Source: Aphrocallistes beatrix
Lineage: Eukaryota; Porifera; Hexactinellida; Sceptrulophora; Aphrocallistidae
Assembly: GCA_963281255.1 (NCBI GenBank)
Contig: OY725503.1
Coordinates: 2,108,001 to 2,172,000, forward strand
Direction: 5' to 3'
Length of the DNA stretch: 64,000 nt
Below the pieces are notes generated by a model that saw only the letters and a list, made by a program, of their open reading frames with translations, searched no databases and was not told the origin of the DNA. The translations under genes and the position numbers were made by a program. Below, piece after piece: positions 33,721-45,256 of the stretch. The first letter of the stretch is position 1; each line of letters begins with the position of its first letter.

Positions 33721-34111
33721 TGCTTGCTACGCCTTTGATCACGATCCCGATCTCGATCAATTTTCCGGTCACTTTTTGTTGTTTTCGCTACTTGACACAT
33801 CACTTGAGGTTAAATCTGTTTCAACATAACTTGAAAACCATCGCCACCAAATTGTGGCACATGACACTATTTACCAGAACCAATGTTTCAACCAGACTAT
33901 TTGGTGCACCTTCCAGTACATAAATTTCAGATCAATGTTGATCAAGAGTAGCGAAACTTAGACTAAACTCCAATATCGTAATATTACTAGAAAATGCATA
34001 GGCAAGGCGCATAAGAAAATAGAGGGATGTTTAAGCATAAATTCTAGAAAATTCGGATGACAAAAAGGATATTAATACTCCATTAAAAAGAACAGGATAC
34101 TTATCCAGGAA

Positions 34112-34850
34112 TGATTGGTATCACCTACCATCGGTGCATCTACCGATGAATTTTAGATTATATATGTATAATTGTTATATGCATTAGTATTGCATTGTTT
34201 GAAGATTGAGTTGAAGGATTTTCTTCATTTTTAGTTATTTTATGTTTTGCTGATTACATATGCGTTGAGTGCACAGAACTTTAAATATAAATTGACATAT
34301 ACTACAAGTCTTTGTGGTATATGTAGTATAGTGAAGACTCATTGACTCGTAATTTATCTGAACAGCTCTCAATTGACATGCTATATTGTTCAGATTAGAA
34401 TAGGGACCAGAAATGACTATAGGATCCAAATCGGATCAATTAAAAACGCCTTAAAAGGAAACGAAACGATTGTATCGTTTTGTTTAAATTGTCTTCCATT
34501 TCAGGTTCCAAATTAATTGCAATCATTTTGTCTGCTTACACGTGTTGTTGAAAAAGGTTTCTTTGATTAACCGAATTATTATATGTTCGAATGAAAAGAA
34601 ATTTCGAACATGCTATCCTGCTACGGTTCCAGGAAACAAAGAGTGACAATACTTTCTCAGATCGATTTGAAATACACTATAGGGACAAAGGGACTTAAAA
34701 CCTAATGTTTTGCAAAGAAATAAAAGATGCTCTCTTTAGTATAAACAAGAAATAAGCAAAATACCGGTTAAAACGAATAACTTGAACCCTCCTAACCAAC
34801 AAAGTCATCGGTAGGATTTGGTATGTACCGATGATCGGTGATACCGATTA
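34112..34850. mobile_element. inverted-repeat MITE with ATCGGT motifs
   Basis: The left tgattggtatcacctaccat pairs with the right atgatcggtgataccgatta. The repeats extend to about 40 bp (ctaccgatga / tcatcggtag). Non-coding; class not certain. Confidence 0.6.
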
Positions 34851-34982
34851 TCGCAATATAAGTATCTCGGAATAATTGAGATGAGTCGACTGGTGCCTGA
34901 ATAATTTATAAATATAAAGTTTTATATCGAGTAATTGGAGTATGCAGATTTCAAATTTGATTATATTTAGATTATCAATATA

Positions 34983-35298
34983 CAGTACACCCTCGCTAAT
35001 CTGAACTGCTCTGTTCCAATGTTCGAAAAAATCGTTCGGATTAGTGAATTTGTTCCGATTAGTGAAATAACACTAATTCAATAGGGCATTAATTATAATA
35101 AATTTATATTGTTAGAATATTAAGGATATTATTTCGCTATTATTGCTTATTTAACGAGGTTTCTCAATCTTAATGATAAATTTAAGTTTATAAACGTTTA
35201 TTCAAATCATAGAGGCGAATAAAATTATATTTTGGGTGTTCGGATTTTAAGAATGAAGTGTTCGGATTAGCGAGGTTCGGACTAGCGAGGGTGCACTG
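34983..35298. mobile_element. pogo-like MITE, second copy of the 309-bp family
   Basis: Its ends cagtacaccctcgctaatct and ggactagcgagggtgcactg are flanked by TA on both sides. It lies in opposite orientation to 17378-17686. Confidence 0.8.
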
Positions 35299-35935
35299 TA
35301 TTTATTTGTTTGAATAAATTGGCCACCAAGGATAGCTCCATTTATTATAACTTATGAAGCAAAGCAATTAGTGTTCAAATATTTTAAGTCAGGCAGTGTA
35401 TATAGCAGTAAGTCTCAATTAACTCCCAAGTTTAAAAAATCCACCTTCGATACTTGAATGCAAAATTCGTATATCTAACAAAATGCATGCAGCTGTTTAA
35501 AGGTAGCAAAATTAAATTGAAGGGTCACTAAGAAATCGTGTGTATAGAAAACTGGTCTAGATTTCTTGCAAAGACTTTAGATTTGATAAATTAGATAACC
35601 ATTTACATTTTAAACTACAAGAAATCAAATTTATTCTCCCGTTTCTAACCATGCGTCAGCTTTATACTTCAATTACAACTTAAGCTTAAATTCACAAATT
35701 TAAAGGACAATTCAGGTCAACCAAATCTTAATTTTGCAAACAGTAACTCAACAGTCCTGCATAATAAAAAATCTTGTACAACAAATTCTTTGGTGAACAA
35801 CTGAATGATGTTGGTATAATAGTATGCCCCTACTATACTATATCGAATATTCGTTTGAACTTCAAAATTGTTTTGCTTTAATAAAAACGTTTATTTTTGT
35901 TTTGTGAAAGGAAAGTTCTATCCTCATATATTATT
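35299..35935. other. no recognisable gene
   Basis: A family-M-like end (tcaggcagtgtata) lies near 35390. Otherwise it is AT-rich and unassigned. Confidence 0.35.
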
Positions 35936-36407
35936 ACAAGCGCGCTTCGCTTACTCGCGTTGAGCGGCAGGCGGACACTTTGTTTCCACCAGAGGGGCCT
36001 TTCGGGCGCCTGGGGTCACATTGATTAATTATAAGAGATATAACATCACTAAACACGTCTGTCCTACTGTTATAATGGATATCGCAAGAAAAATCACCAA
36101 ATAGTCATTTTTAAAAATTTTGATGCGTAATGATAACGTAATTACAGAGTGAAGAGTCATTATTTTTGATGATAGTTGTATCACATGTGAAGAATATTAA
36201 TATACACATTCCATTAAAATTTCGCCTTTTATCACCTAAATGACTGAGTTTTAGTCGAAAAATTGAAATTTCTAATTCTAAAAAAGGTGACAATGATGTC
36301 ATAATTTCATGATGAGTCGACATTCTCTGTCAGAACTTAGTGGAGCAATAGCCATAAGACTTCCACATGCCAAATATATATATAAATCGAGTTTTAAGAG
36401 TAATGAT
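35936..36407 (+). repeat. R1 repeat copy
   Basis: It runs from acaagcgcgcttcgcttact to taaatcgagttttaagagta. Interior landmarks are present but diverged. Confidence 0.75.
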
Positions 36408-36633
36408 GTAACTTATATGATCAATAGTCTCCAACGTAGATAAAATCTACATAATTAAGGACCACTCATGCTTTATTCAAACCACAAATCAATCGAACAT
36501 AGCATTGCGGAACCAGACAAAGATAATTTGAACACTTCATTATTTCCTTTCTATTCATGAATAAAAATACTCTAATCGGAAAGAAGTATTCGAAATCCTT
36601 ACTATTTTCCGTCATAATTAGTTATCAAATGGG

Positions 36634-37184
36634 CAGGGTTGGCAGGTTTTGCCCATGTGGTAAAACCATAGTGGTAAAAACCGTCCTGTCCAAAACCTCC
36701 TGACTGGACAAAACTGGTCGAAACAGGTCAAAACCTAATTATAATACTAATGCATGTTACTTCTTATTAGCATATTTTAATAAGTATATAGTAAATATGC
36801 TGAATACATAATTGAATCAATGGGCCTTCCTCCATGTGTCATTTCAAATTGGTCAATTCAGATAAGAAAAACAATCTGCACGATAGTATTCAATTTAAAT
36901 AATATCACAAATGCTTTCGATAATTATACCCCTTTAGAAAGAGCACATGTACGTATACTTTATTAAATTTTAATTGGTTGAAACACATACTTTATCACTT
37001 TACTGTTTCATTGTATATGTAGTCAATAGTATATTACCAACTCAAAATAAGATATCTTAACAAGTTTTATACGTTTTCAGTTTCTTAATATTCAAGGATA
37101 TAGTATTTACCAGTATTGACCGGTTTTGGGTTTTTCCCACTGTCCATCCAAAACCAGTTATGGACAGGACAAACCCCAACCCTG
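36634..37184. mobile_element. hAT MITE (551 bp), 7 of 8 bp duplication
   Basis: It starts cagggttggcaggttttgcc and ends ggacaaaccccaaccctg. CAAATGGG (36626-36633) and CATATGGG (37185-37192) flank it. The inner parts repeat aaaacc/ggtttt motifs. Non-coding. Confidence 0.75.
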
Positions 37185-37525
37185 CATATGGGTCTATTCA
37201 TGGGTGAAATGTAATCAAACTGTTACAGATATTATAATTTCGATTTCAATTCATTTTCTACACATTCGAATACTCAAGATAAATGCATTATATTTTTTAT
37301 TCATTTCCAAGGTTAAGTTTCATCAAACTGTGCCACTCCTCGTCATCATGTCTAATGGTATTGGGAGTGAAAAGTGGCACAAAGTGACATATATTAATTC
37401 AACTTGTGAATGAATATAGCAATAGAAGGCTTCAGATATGAGTAATTCAAAAGTGTAGAATATGAATTTGAAATCAAATTATAGCATCTGCTACAGTTTG
37501 ATTACATATCTCTCCAAGGATAGAC

Positions 37526-38585
37526 CATAGACTACTCTAATAATGCCTCACAGTAAAATAACCAAGGATGCGGTAATAGCCGAATGGATTAATACACAAT
37601 TAGCCTAAAATCGTTAACCATGCAGAGTAGGCATTAAGAATGTATTACCAGCGTATATAAACATGGTATCAAAGTATATATATCCGTTGTCAAAATTTCG
37701 ATTAGTCATCATATCATTCCGCAACAGGTCATTTTAAGCATTATTTTGGCAATTTTCTAAGCTGTTTTAAGCCTACTTCTAAATGTTATTAAGGTAGAAT
37801 TTTGTGTAGAACTAAGATTAGTACGAGTTGATTTGAAAAATTTAAAATTTTTTAATGGAATGTTGCTACATTCCTACGTTGCTATGGTAAAGCATTTTGA
37901 TCAGTTTGAGCTATATCCTGCAAACTGTAAGAACTAGGTCTTCAAATCTGATCATATTTGATAGGCAATTGGCTACTTCCTATTAGGTAATAATACAATT
38001 TAAACTTCTAAATTAACAGAATATAGAGTTATGCGACAATTTAGTGTTTTAGTCACATTCTTAAAATCAACCCATAACTCAAAACTCGTTGAATTTAGAA
38101 GTTCAAGTTGTATTATCACCTAATAGGAAATAGTCCATTACCTATCAAACACGATCAAAGACCTAGTTACTACAGTTTGCACGAAATGGCCCAAACTGAC
38201 CAAAATTCTTTACCATAGCAACGCGGGAATGTAACAACATTCCGTTGAAAAATTCTTATTTTTTCAAATCAACTCGTACTAATCTTAGTTCAACACAAAA
38301 ATCACACCTTAATACCATTTAGAAATAGGATTAAAACAGCTTAGAAAATCGCTAAAATTGTCCTTAGAATGACATGTTGCGCAATGATATGATGACTAAT
38401 CGAAATTTTTCCAACGGAATATATGTACTTTGATACCATGTTTATATATGCTGGTAATACATTCTTAACGCCTATTCTGCATGGTTAACGATTTTAGGCT
38501 AATCGTGTATTAATCCATTCGGCTACTCCTTCATCCCTAGTCCATGATTTTCAGTCTACTGTGAGGCATTATTAGAGTAGGCTAT
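37526..38585. mobile_element. foldback element FB-2 (1060 bp) with an 8-bp duplication
   Basis: The arms catagactactctaataatg and cattattagagtaggctat match inward for about 500 bp each. Shared landmarks include gaatgtattaccagcgtata and its reverse near 38430. GGATAGAC flanks both sides exactly (37518-37525 and 38586-38593). Same family as FB-1. Confidence 0.8.
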
Positions 38586-38658
38586 GGATAGACCAACTTT
38601 ATAACTAGTTATGATGGAAAATAGTCAGGATTTCGAATACTTTTTTCCGGTTAGAGTA

Positions 38659-39046
38659 CAATCAAACTATAAGAGATACAAAGGGTCTGATTTCAATTTA
38701 TGAATCTATGCATTCGAATTTATAGTTGAATTTAATAAATTGCTCATCCGAATGATTCAAATGATCAACCTTTGTCACTAGAGCTAATTCATCACCATCA
38801 TGTATATTGGATAAATTGGACATATATGGCACATAGTGGCGTTTATTGATATTTTGGAAACGTTAGGAATGGACAATTGATTAGAAATAATGCACTAAGA
38901 CTGATTCATGTGTATAATTTGAAACTGAAACCCGATTATTGGTATACCTTATCGCTAGATAAATGCATACCTCCATGAGTAGAGCCGTTTTAGTACTATT
39001 TGCATGTGAAATGATGAAGTGTTCAAATATTTCTGACCGGGTAGTG
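38659..39046 (+). mobile_element. family-M MITE, right portion
   Basis: The interior text resembles other M copies (aatcaaactataagagat) and the end is tttctgaccgggtagtg followed by TATA. The left end is missing. Confidence 0.5.
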
Positions 39047-39102
39047 TATATTGTTATCAAATGATACATATACTGCTAATAAGCAAATATGATAAATCAA
39101 AA

Positions 39103-39333
39103 TCAAATATTAGAGAGATCGTCATTAAAGAATATTTGAATTTGCGGTAGACAAAACGATTCATCGAATCTAAGATCAGAAATAACTTGAGAATCATCAA
39201 ATATTCCATTATTATCCAAAGTTTCGGTCATATTTAGCGTTTTCCCTTTATATTTCCAAGTGTAACTGAATCCATGGATATTATACTTTAGATATCTTTT
39301 TCCAATCTCTTCAAGTGTTTCTTCATTACAAAC
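39103..39333 (-). CDS. CYB5D1: CYB5D1-like protein, terminal coding exon
   Basis: On the minus strand, a typical acceptor (attattttag) precedes an open segment of 76 codons ending in TGA at 39103-39105. It contains ETLEEIGKRYLKYNIHGFSY, TWKYKGKTLNMTETLDNNGI and the end IQIFFNDDLSNI. This is the C-terminal region of cytochrome b5 domain-containing protein 1, which in animals carries the YTWKYxGKxLNM...TLxxNGI and YFNDDL blocks. The b5 heme-binding domain would be encoded upstream, at higher coordinates; I did not find those exons. Animal CYB5D1 is linked to cilia. It is the second host gene supported here. The frame is clean, with no transposon-like decay. Confidence 0.8.
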   Translation of the reverse strand, partial: VCNEETLEEIGKRYLKYNIHGFSYTWKYKGKTLNMTETLDNNGIFDDSQVISDLRFDESFCLPQIQIFFNDDLSNI

Positions 39334-39716
39334 CTAAAATAATCAGAATGAGTCAACATAAAACTAACATCATGAATAAATAATTATATATGTACTAAAC
39401 TATGAAAAATTCCCAAAAAATTATTTTTCATTTCAGAAAATACTCAAAAATAGTAAGTTGTTACAAAATCTACTCTAGTTTTTGCAAAATATTCCAAAAG
39501 TACTAAGGTATTTTTCGTATCTTTGGTTGGATATGCTCTATTTGCATGTACGGTGTATGACGTCCATCTATCAACGCGTTCAAGAAGATCTAGTAAAGTT
39601 ATTTGTACCAAATTTAAACTGAATAATCCATAATAGTGTAGATGTCATTTTCATTAAATTTTTGTAATCCATTTTTTAGCTCAATTTTATTTATTTAATA
39701 ATAATCCATAGCATTC

Positions 39717-39784
39717 TAATATACTAAGGCAATTGCGCCAATTATAATCTCTGGATCATGGATTGGTTAAACGAGCTAATTAAT
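39717..39784 (-). repeat. short dispersed repeat shared with 13130-13197
   Basis: Read on the minus strand it gives gctcgtttaaccaatccatg and attagaatgctatgg, parallel to gttcgtttatccactccatg and attagaatgctatcg at 13131. Confidence 0.5.
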
Positions 39785-40089
39785 CTTTCTGAAAGTGGTT
39801 AGATCATGCTATTATATAACTTCGTATATCAATTAATTATCGTTTTTATTAATTTTTCATCGATTTCCCTTCAAAATAGTTCGAGGATCGCACACTGTAG
39901 ATAATCTGTGGTTATACTAATTTTAACCAACCATATTGCTTATATATTAACATACTACATGTTTTGTTTTAAAATCAACCACATGAATTATATATTTATT
40001 TGCAACCTTGCAAATCACTGTTTTTCCAATATACGACTCAAATTTGATTCGAAACACTCTTCATAAGCATCAACCTGTATTACTCGTTC

Positions 40090-40235
40090 GGAACGACTGT
40101 CCTGTGTTGTTCCAGGCTGCAAGTCCAATTATAAAAGTGAAGCACAATATCCATCTACTTCTCATTTCCCATAGAATCGTTTGGGGTAATCCACGCCCAC
40201 GGAAAGACTAGGGAGCAAACACGCTAATGTGGGTA
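40090..40235 (+). pseudogene. THAP-like zinc-finger fragment
   Basis: One frame reads SCVVPGCKSNYKSEAQYPST then SHFP and a stop. CVVPGCKSNYK has the spacing and wording of the first half of a THAP domain (C-X4-C). The second C-X2-H pair is not visible. A strong donor-like gtgggtaagt lies at 40229-40238. A further open segment with possible splice borders (ending gaagaaaag then gtaaat at 40558) encodes KPKRRSLDHNEPLLME and could be a following exon. Function unknown; likely a decayed transposon protein. Confidence 0.4.
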
Positions 40236-40595
40236 AGTTTTTATAATTTATATGTTATACGTATTAACTGTTTGTCACATTTACACTTCTACTCACCGTT
40301 TAGGTATGTATATATTCTTTCAAACCAGATGACATCGAGAGAAACATGACCTACAATGATGGGCATCATACTGTTACAGTCTCTTCTAGGATAGAATAGC
40401 TCTAAATAAAACTTCATTCAGTATATTATAATCCACAACTGTCCTTCCTACCTATCTTACTGGAATTCCAAGCCTAAGAGACGATCTTTGGATCATAATG
40501 AACCATTGCTGATGGAATCTGCTTACTCTAAGAGCATAACTGACAACGAAGAAAAGGTAAATAATTTCTTACTTAATTGGTTCATTTTCAGATCT

Positions 40596-40769
40596 TCTTG
40601 TTTCCCGTCGAACGCGTTAAGTGAGCTAATCAGCACGCTTAACTTGTCGAATAAAGTGAATTTGTTGTGAAAAAATGCGATTTACCAGAATAAACCAAAA
40701 TTACAAAAATAAGGCGATTTTAAAATTAAAAAATTAACGCGCTTTACAATAATCCTGAGGGAAACACTT
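40596..40769. mobile_element. hAT MITE, relative of 14511-14663, eroded
   Basis: The left tttcccgtcgaacgcgttaa and right aataatcctgagggaaacac mirror the termini of the intact copy. The outer bases and duplication are lost. Confidence 0.6.
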
Positions 40770-40936
40770 CCTCGACCAACGAAACGCTTGGATAGCTCAT
40801 GTGTCCAATTTATTATTAAGATAATTATTTCAGAAATCCATATTTACAAACAGGTTGGAATACAAAATGTTCCATTAAAACTGAATAAAACATCATTTCA
40901 GGTTATATTGCCAGATATCTAGTTTAAACTATAATA

Positions 40937-41155
40937 CAGTCGACTCCGCTTAATAGGGTCACTGCTTCATCGGGTCAACCACTTAATCGTGCCACTTTTG
41001 GCAGGTAAAGAATAACTCACACCTAGAAGCTAATACAAAATATTTTCGGTTAATAGGGTTCTCTGCATAATCGGAGCAAAATGTCGGGGCAAAATGTCTG
41101 AACTATATGCATAGAGGTTTCCGTGATGGTCGAATATTTTTGTCCGGGTAATGTA
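40937..41155. mobile_element. pogo-like MITE fragment followed by a family-M end
   Basis: cagtcgactccgcttaatag with TA before it is a pogo-like left end. The motif cttaat(c/a)g repeats to about 41090. From 41100 the M terminus appears (gtcgaatatttttgtccggg). Confidence 0.5.
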
Positions 41156-42001
41156 TATTCTTTTTAGCGTATACTTTTATCTTATCCACTGTATAATGAT
41201 TCAAAATTACTTTTTAGAAAATAAATTAATCCAAATAAATATAAAATGAGTTCGGTTCACCAATTCATTTAAATATTAAAGTAAATATCATGCTATAAAA
41301 TGTTGAACGAAAAAAGAATACAGCTCTACCTTCAAGGCATATACGGTTCAAATTGTGGGGTTCTGGCCCCCCACAGCGCTTCAAAGTGTGGGGGGCGGCC
41401 CCCCACACTTATAACAGTTGGTTTTTAGTTGAAACTGTTTCACAGCATATTATTGATATCATCTAAGCATTAGTTATCTTTAGTAAATATATTTCAAAAT
41501 ATCCCAATTTACTTTTCATATTAAATTTCCTCAGCAAAATTTTACATTCAATACTACTTTGAAAACTAGATCTGCTTATTTTGATGGATCGATTTAACAT
41601 GATTCTGGGAAATGGCCCCCACACTTTTAGAAAAAAAATCAAAAACTTTACTCCTATGTTTCTACATAACCAATTCAAATTGTATATAATAGGTACATTC
41701 AAACAAGTCAAATCGAGTATGTTTGGCTAGCTTAAAAAGATATACAAAGAATCTGAATATTTTTGTTCCACTGATTTACAAATTAAAATTGAAGTTGGCG
41801 GCCTTAAAAATTGACTACGTCATCAAAAATTTTTCAAGGATGTGAACATTTAAGATTCTCACAGAAGTATGAAAATTGGCACATTTATACTTTCTAGCTG
41901 CATAAATAACTTATGGATGGAAAACACTTAATATTTTCACTTTGCATAAATATTGTTTTCCCGCCAATAATCGCCGGTTTTGTAAATATTAGCCAATCTA
42001 A
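41156..42001. other. no recognisable gene; strong G/C hairpin
   Basis: 41384-41410 is a hairpin: aagtgtgggggg, centre cgg, then ccccccacactt. A second imperfect one precedes it (tgtggggttctggccccccaca without its loop match). The rest is AT-rich without recognisable genes. Confidence 0.6.
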
Positions 42002-42676
42002 ATGTTTCAAATCAACTTGAGCGTAAACTTGAGCATAAACAGGGAGCAGATCGACACTTCAATTATCACTTTTCGTCAGAAACAATCCTTAATTACAACT
42101 CTAAAACGCTCACCTACGAAGTCTATTTGTAATTCGAGAGGGAAATTAACAGCTACTCATCCCAATACACTTTCGACTACTATCGTTTATAGGACTATTA
42201 GAAAATCCGGCTTCAGATCGAAGAAACTTATCAGGCCGCCATTCATCACACCTTTAACTGCCGAAAGAAAATGTGAGTTGTTTGGGCTAAAAATAGTCTT
42301 AAACAGGATTGGGAGAGAGTAATCTTCACAGACAAGTGATCAGTTTGGTTTAACCTGAGTTATTCCAGATTCTGGGCAAAGGGGACACAAACCACAATTC
42401 AGAAAGTCACTCAATACACACCGAACATTCATATCTAGGGTGGCATTTCGGCTGCGGAGCAATTACTTTGAAAGTTTCAAATGAAAATTTAACTCCAGTC
42501 GTTATAATGATACTCTAGATGAATGCCTGCTAGAAATTGCTGATTTTTCTAGCCTGGAGGCAGGGTACTACAGGAGGATAACTCACTAATTCACACTTCA
42601 AGCCTCCGTAAAGCATGGAAGTTAGACAGAAACATTGCTCAATTAACTTGGCAAAGCAATTCCCCTGATCTTAATC

Positions 42677-43699
42677 CAAGGGTGCTCAAACGGTGGCCCA
42701 CGGATAATTCGCTTGTTTTCATTATTCATATACGAGTATATACAGGATGTTAAGAAATTGATGCCCTCCTTAAATCTTGAAATGTAATTTATTATAGTAT
42801 TAAGTCTTATAGTCATGAAAGTAATCTTTTTAGAACATATAATAGAGAAGAAATTCTCGAAAATACGATAATAACAATATTGCATCGGCCTGGAGGTAAA
42901 GTTTCTCTATCTGGGACAAAAATATCTCAAGACATGTCTGTTTTACCTTTATACAATAGAGCGACACGGCACCTTCGCCTAAAGGTGTCCATCAATAACT
43001 CAAAAGGAACGCATTCGCAACTTTTGGTCTAAGGATATTTGACCTACCAAATCTCCGAACCTGAACAACTAGAAAATCAATGGACAATCATAAAATACAC
43101 CGTTTATTCATAGCAACGGGAAACATTCCCAAACCCCCCGAAAAATTACTAATTTCAGTTAGAGAGATCTTTCACTACATTATTATGTCCAAGATGGACA
43201 TATTAATCCCAATTATGGCATTTCGCATTATAAATGCATCCAATTAATGTGCAGATATATTCGAAAGAATATTGAGGGTTTAGCGTTGATTTAGCAATTG
43301 ATCTTAGCGGTAGCACTAGGAGGGCATCAATTTCTTAACACCCTGTACAGTAGATTGACGTGCTTCAACCGTTAGATAATAATTTTTTTTCTAAACACCA
43401 TATAGAAGTAATTATAGATACTCTACAAATGCATCAATGTTCCTAGTATGAATACAGTATTTGGTAACTATAGTTTGCATTTACGAATTCTATCAATTAT
43501 TAGAGCTTCACAAGTATAACGTAGGAGGCAGAACCTAAATTGAAATGATGAGTAGAATCCATTGTTAATGCAATATGAGGTCAAATAGTATAGCTTGAAA
43601 ATTGATTAAACTAAAGCCAGAGGCGATCTATGATTTGTGGTCCGTAAGGCGGAGCCTAATTTTTAGTGGCCCGTAGATTTAAAAGTTTGAGCACCCCTG
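42677..43699. mobile_element. hAT element (1023 bp), 7 of 8 bp duplication
   Basis: The left end caagggtgctcaaacggtgg pairs with the right end gtttgagcacccctg. TCTTAATC (42669-42676) and TCTTAACC (43700-43707) flank it. It sits exactly inside the SPDLNP codons of the Tc1 relic. No transposase is seen inside; it carries the element at 42743-43345. Confidence 0.8.
42743..43345. mobile_element. Tc1/mariner-type MITE (603 bp), third nesting level
   Basis: The left end caggatgttaagaaattgat pairs with the right end atcaatttcttaacaccctg; inverted repeats of about 27 bp include gatgccctcc / ggagggcatc. TA on both sides (42741-42742, 43346-43347). Non-coding. Confidence 0.8.
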
Positions 43700-43905
43700 T
43701 CTTAACCCAATTGAGAAACTCTGCGGAGTCTTAAAGCAGCGTCTCTCAACTGAAAACTCTCTCAGAATTAAAAGATGCCATATTAAAAGTGTGGGAGACT
43801 CCTACGCCAGATTTTCTCAGGAATTCTGTATTTTCAATGACCAAAAGAAACTTTGCATCTAAAGCAAAGGAGAGAAGATCAACTATTAATTTGTCACCTA
43901 AACTT

Positions 43906-44875
43906 TTTCCTAATTCAAAATTTTCAATTAATTAATCACTATGCAAGTGAATGTAATAAATAATAACATTCGAAATATATACACTACCTGGACAAAACAC
44001 TACCAGAACTAAATTCTCTAATAACTCATGAACTATTTAATTTTGGATGTCGTAATTACATTTCTCATTGCTGAATAGGATTAAGTATTTTGGCTATCAA
44101 ATTGGATCAAATATGAACGTCTAAGTAATTGTGCTTTTTCAGAATTCGAATCCCTATCAGATAAAGATATGCATGTTGTATGAATGGGTACATTATCCTT
44201 TAACCGAGGTAATACAAGATAGCGTTGATTTGAATGATCACGTTGCTCACGCTATACCATTGGTATACCGAAATTCATGCCAGTTTCAGTTAGGTTCAAT
44301 CATTAAGATAGAGCGGATGCGGATTATATTCAACAAATACAGTCTGTTTCATAATTATTGGTACGTTTTTAAACGATTTATTTTCCTAATTAGCTGTTGT
44401 CGATCTATCAATTCCTAAACTTCACGCGGAAAAATATTACTGTATTCCTAGCAGTTAAAAACGAAATAGTTGTAAAATTCTTGTTTCCTTTTCTTTCATT
44501 ATTATTTTTTATGAAAATCCACATATGAAATTATTTCTTTTTTTGAAGCAATGATGTCAGTCTAATCCATTTGAATATCAGTAATTCTCCTCCAATCTGA
44601 ATGATGATATTTCATCCAAAGCTTCGTGGAAAAATCCGACAGCAATAATCGTATCTTTTAAATGTGAACAATAAAATCTAAATCAATAATTCTAGTTCTA
44701 TCTCTAAATCAGAAAAAAAAGATGAATCTGGAATGTATTAAATCTGTATTTAGTCTGAATAGTTTAATAGTTCTACATTTTGCTTATGTCATTATATTGA
44801 CAAATAGAATATTAGATCTAACAAGCAATTTTTAGTCTGCTTTTACTAGAATAAATTATATAGGATGGAGATGCG
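43906..44875. other. no confirmed gene; possible small ORF
   Basis: 43981 starts with a Tc1-type end (cactacctggacaaaacac). An open segment at 44143-44418 follows an acceptor-like gtgctttttcag and contains MLYEWVHYPLTEVIQDSVDL. I do not recognise it and cannot say whether it is coding. Confidence 0.2.
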
Positions 44876-45256
44876 GAATAAGTTCGAAGATTGAAGTAGG
44901 AATAAGTCTGAAAAGCATTTAAGCAGGAATAATCCGAAAAGACAATAAGTTCGAAAATATGAAGTAGGAAGGAATAAGGCATAAAATTGGAGGGAGGGAG
45001 AAAGTGAGAATTTGGAGTGATAATTATGAGAACTTAGTAAAAGGATAGTAATACGTTTGAAATAGTGTCTAATTTAGTCTGAAAGTGGCATTTATATTCG
45101 TTAGGGGTGCAGTGTAGTATTTTAGGTCTTATTCCTAATTTTGGTAGGTTTCAGGTCTTATTCCTACATCGAAAATATTTTAGGGCTTGAACTTAGTCGA
45201 ACTTCATAAGTTTGGAACTTATTCTTACTTTAAATTCGGACTTATTCAGGCGATCT
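44876..45256. mobile_element. inverted-repeat MITE with repeated ggaataag motifs
   Basis: The left arm (ggaataagttcgaagattga, gtaggaataagtctgaaaag) pairs with the right arm (gtcttattcctacatcgaaa, aacttattcttactttaaat). The motif ggaataag(t/a)c recurs many times in both directions. No clear duplication. Confidence 0.6.

Larger units (their letters stand above)
36570..38656. mobile_element. family-M Tc1-type MITE carrying two later insertions
   Basis: The left end ctctaatcggaaagaagtat pairs with the right end atacttttttccggttagag over about 50 bp, with TA at 36568-36569 and 38657-38658. Between are M-family interior pieces split by a hAT MITE (36634-37184) and a foldback (37526-38585). Removing both gives an element near the usual M length. 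Confidence 0.75.
42002..43905 (+). pseudogene. Tc1-like transposase relic, split by a nested hAT
   Basis: The + strand encodes TIVYRTIRKSGFRSKK (about 42177-42225), a frame change, VIFTDK (first catalytic Asp region, about 42318), NIHI then GGIS, and LQEDNSLIHTSSLRKAWKLD (second Asp, about 42571-42625). SNSPDLNP breaks at 42676 and resumes at 43708 with IEKLCGVLKQRLST (Glu after NPI). Many frame breaks. The break is due to insertion of the element at 42677-43699. Confidence 0.8.

Noticed and set aside
44131-44418. 95-codon ORF as a host exon
   Set aside because: An acceptor-like sequence precedes it, but I recognise no family and the region begins with a Tc1-type end. Kept only as a low-confidence note.
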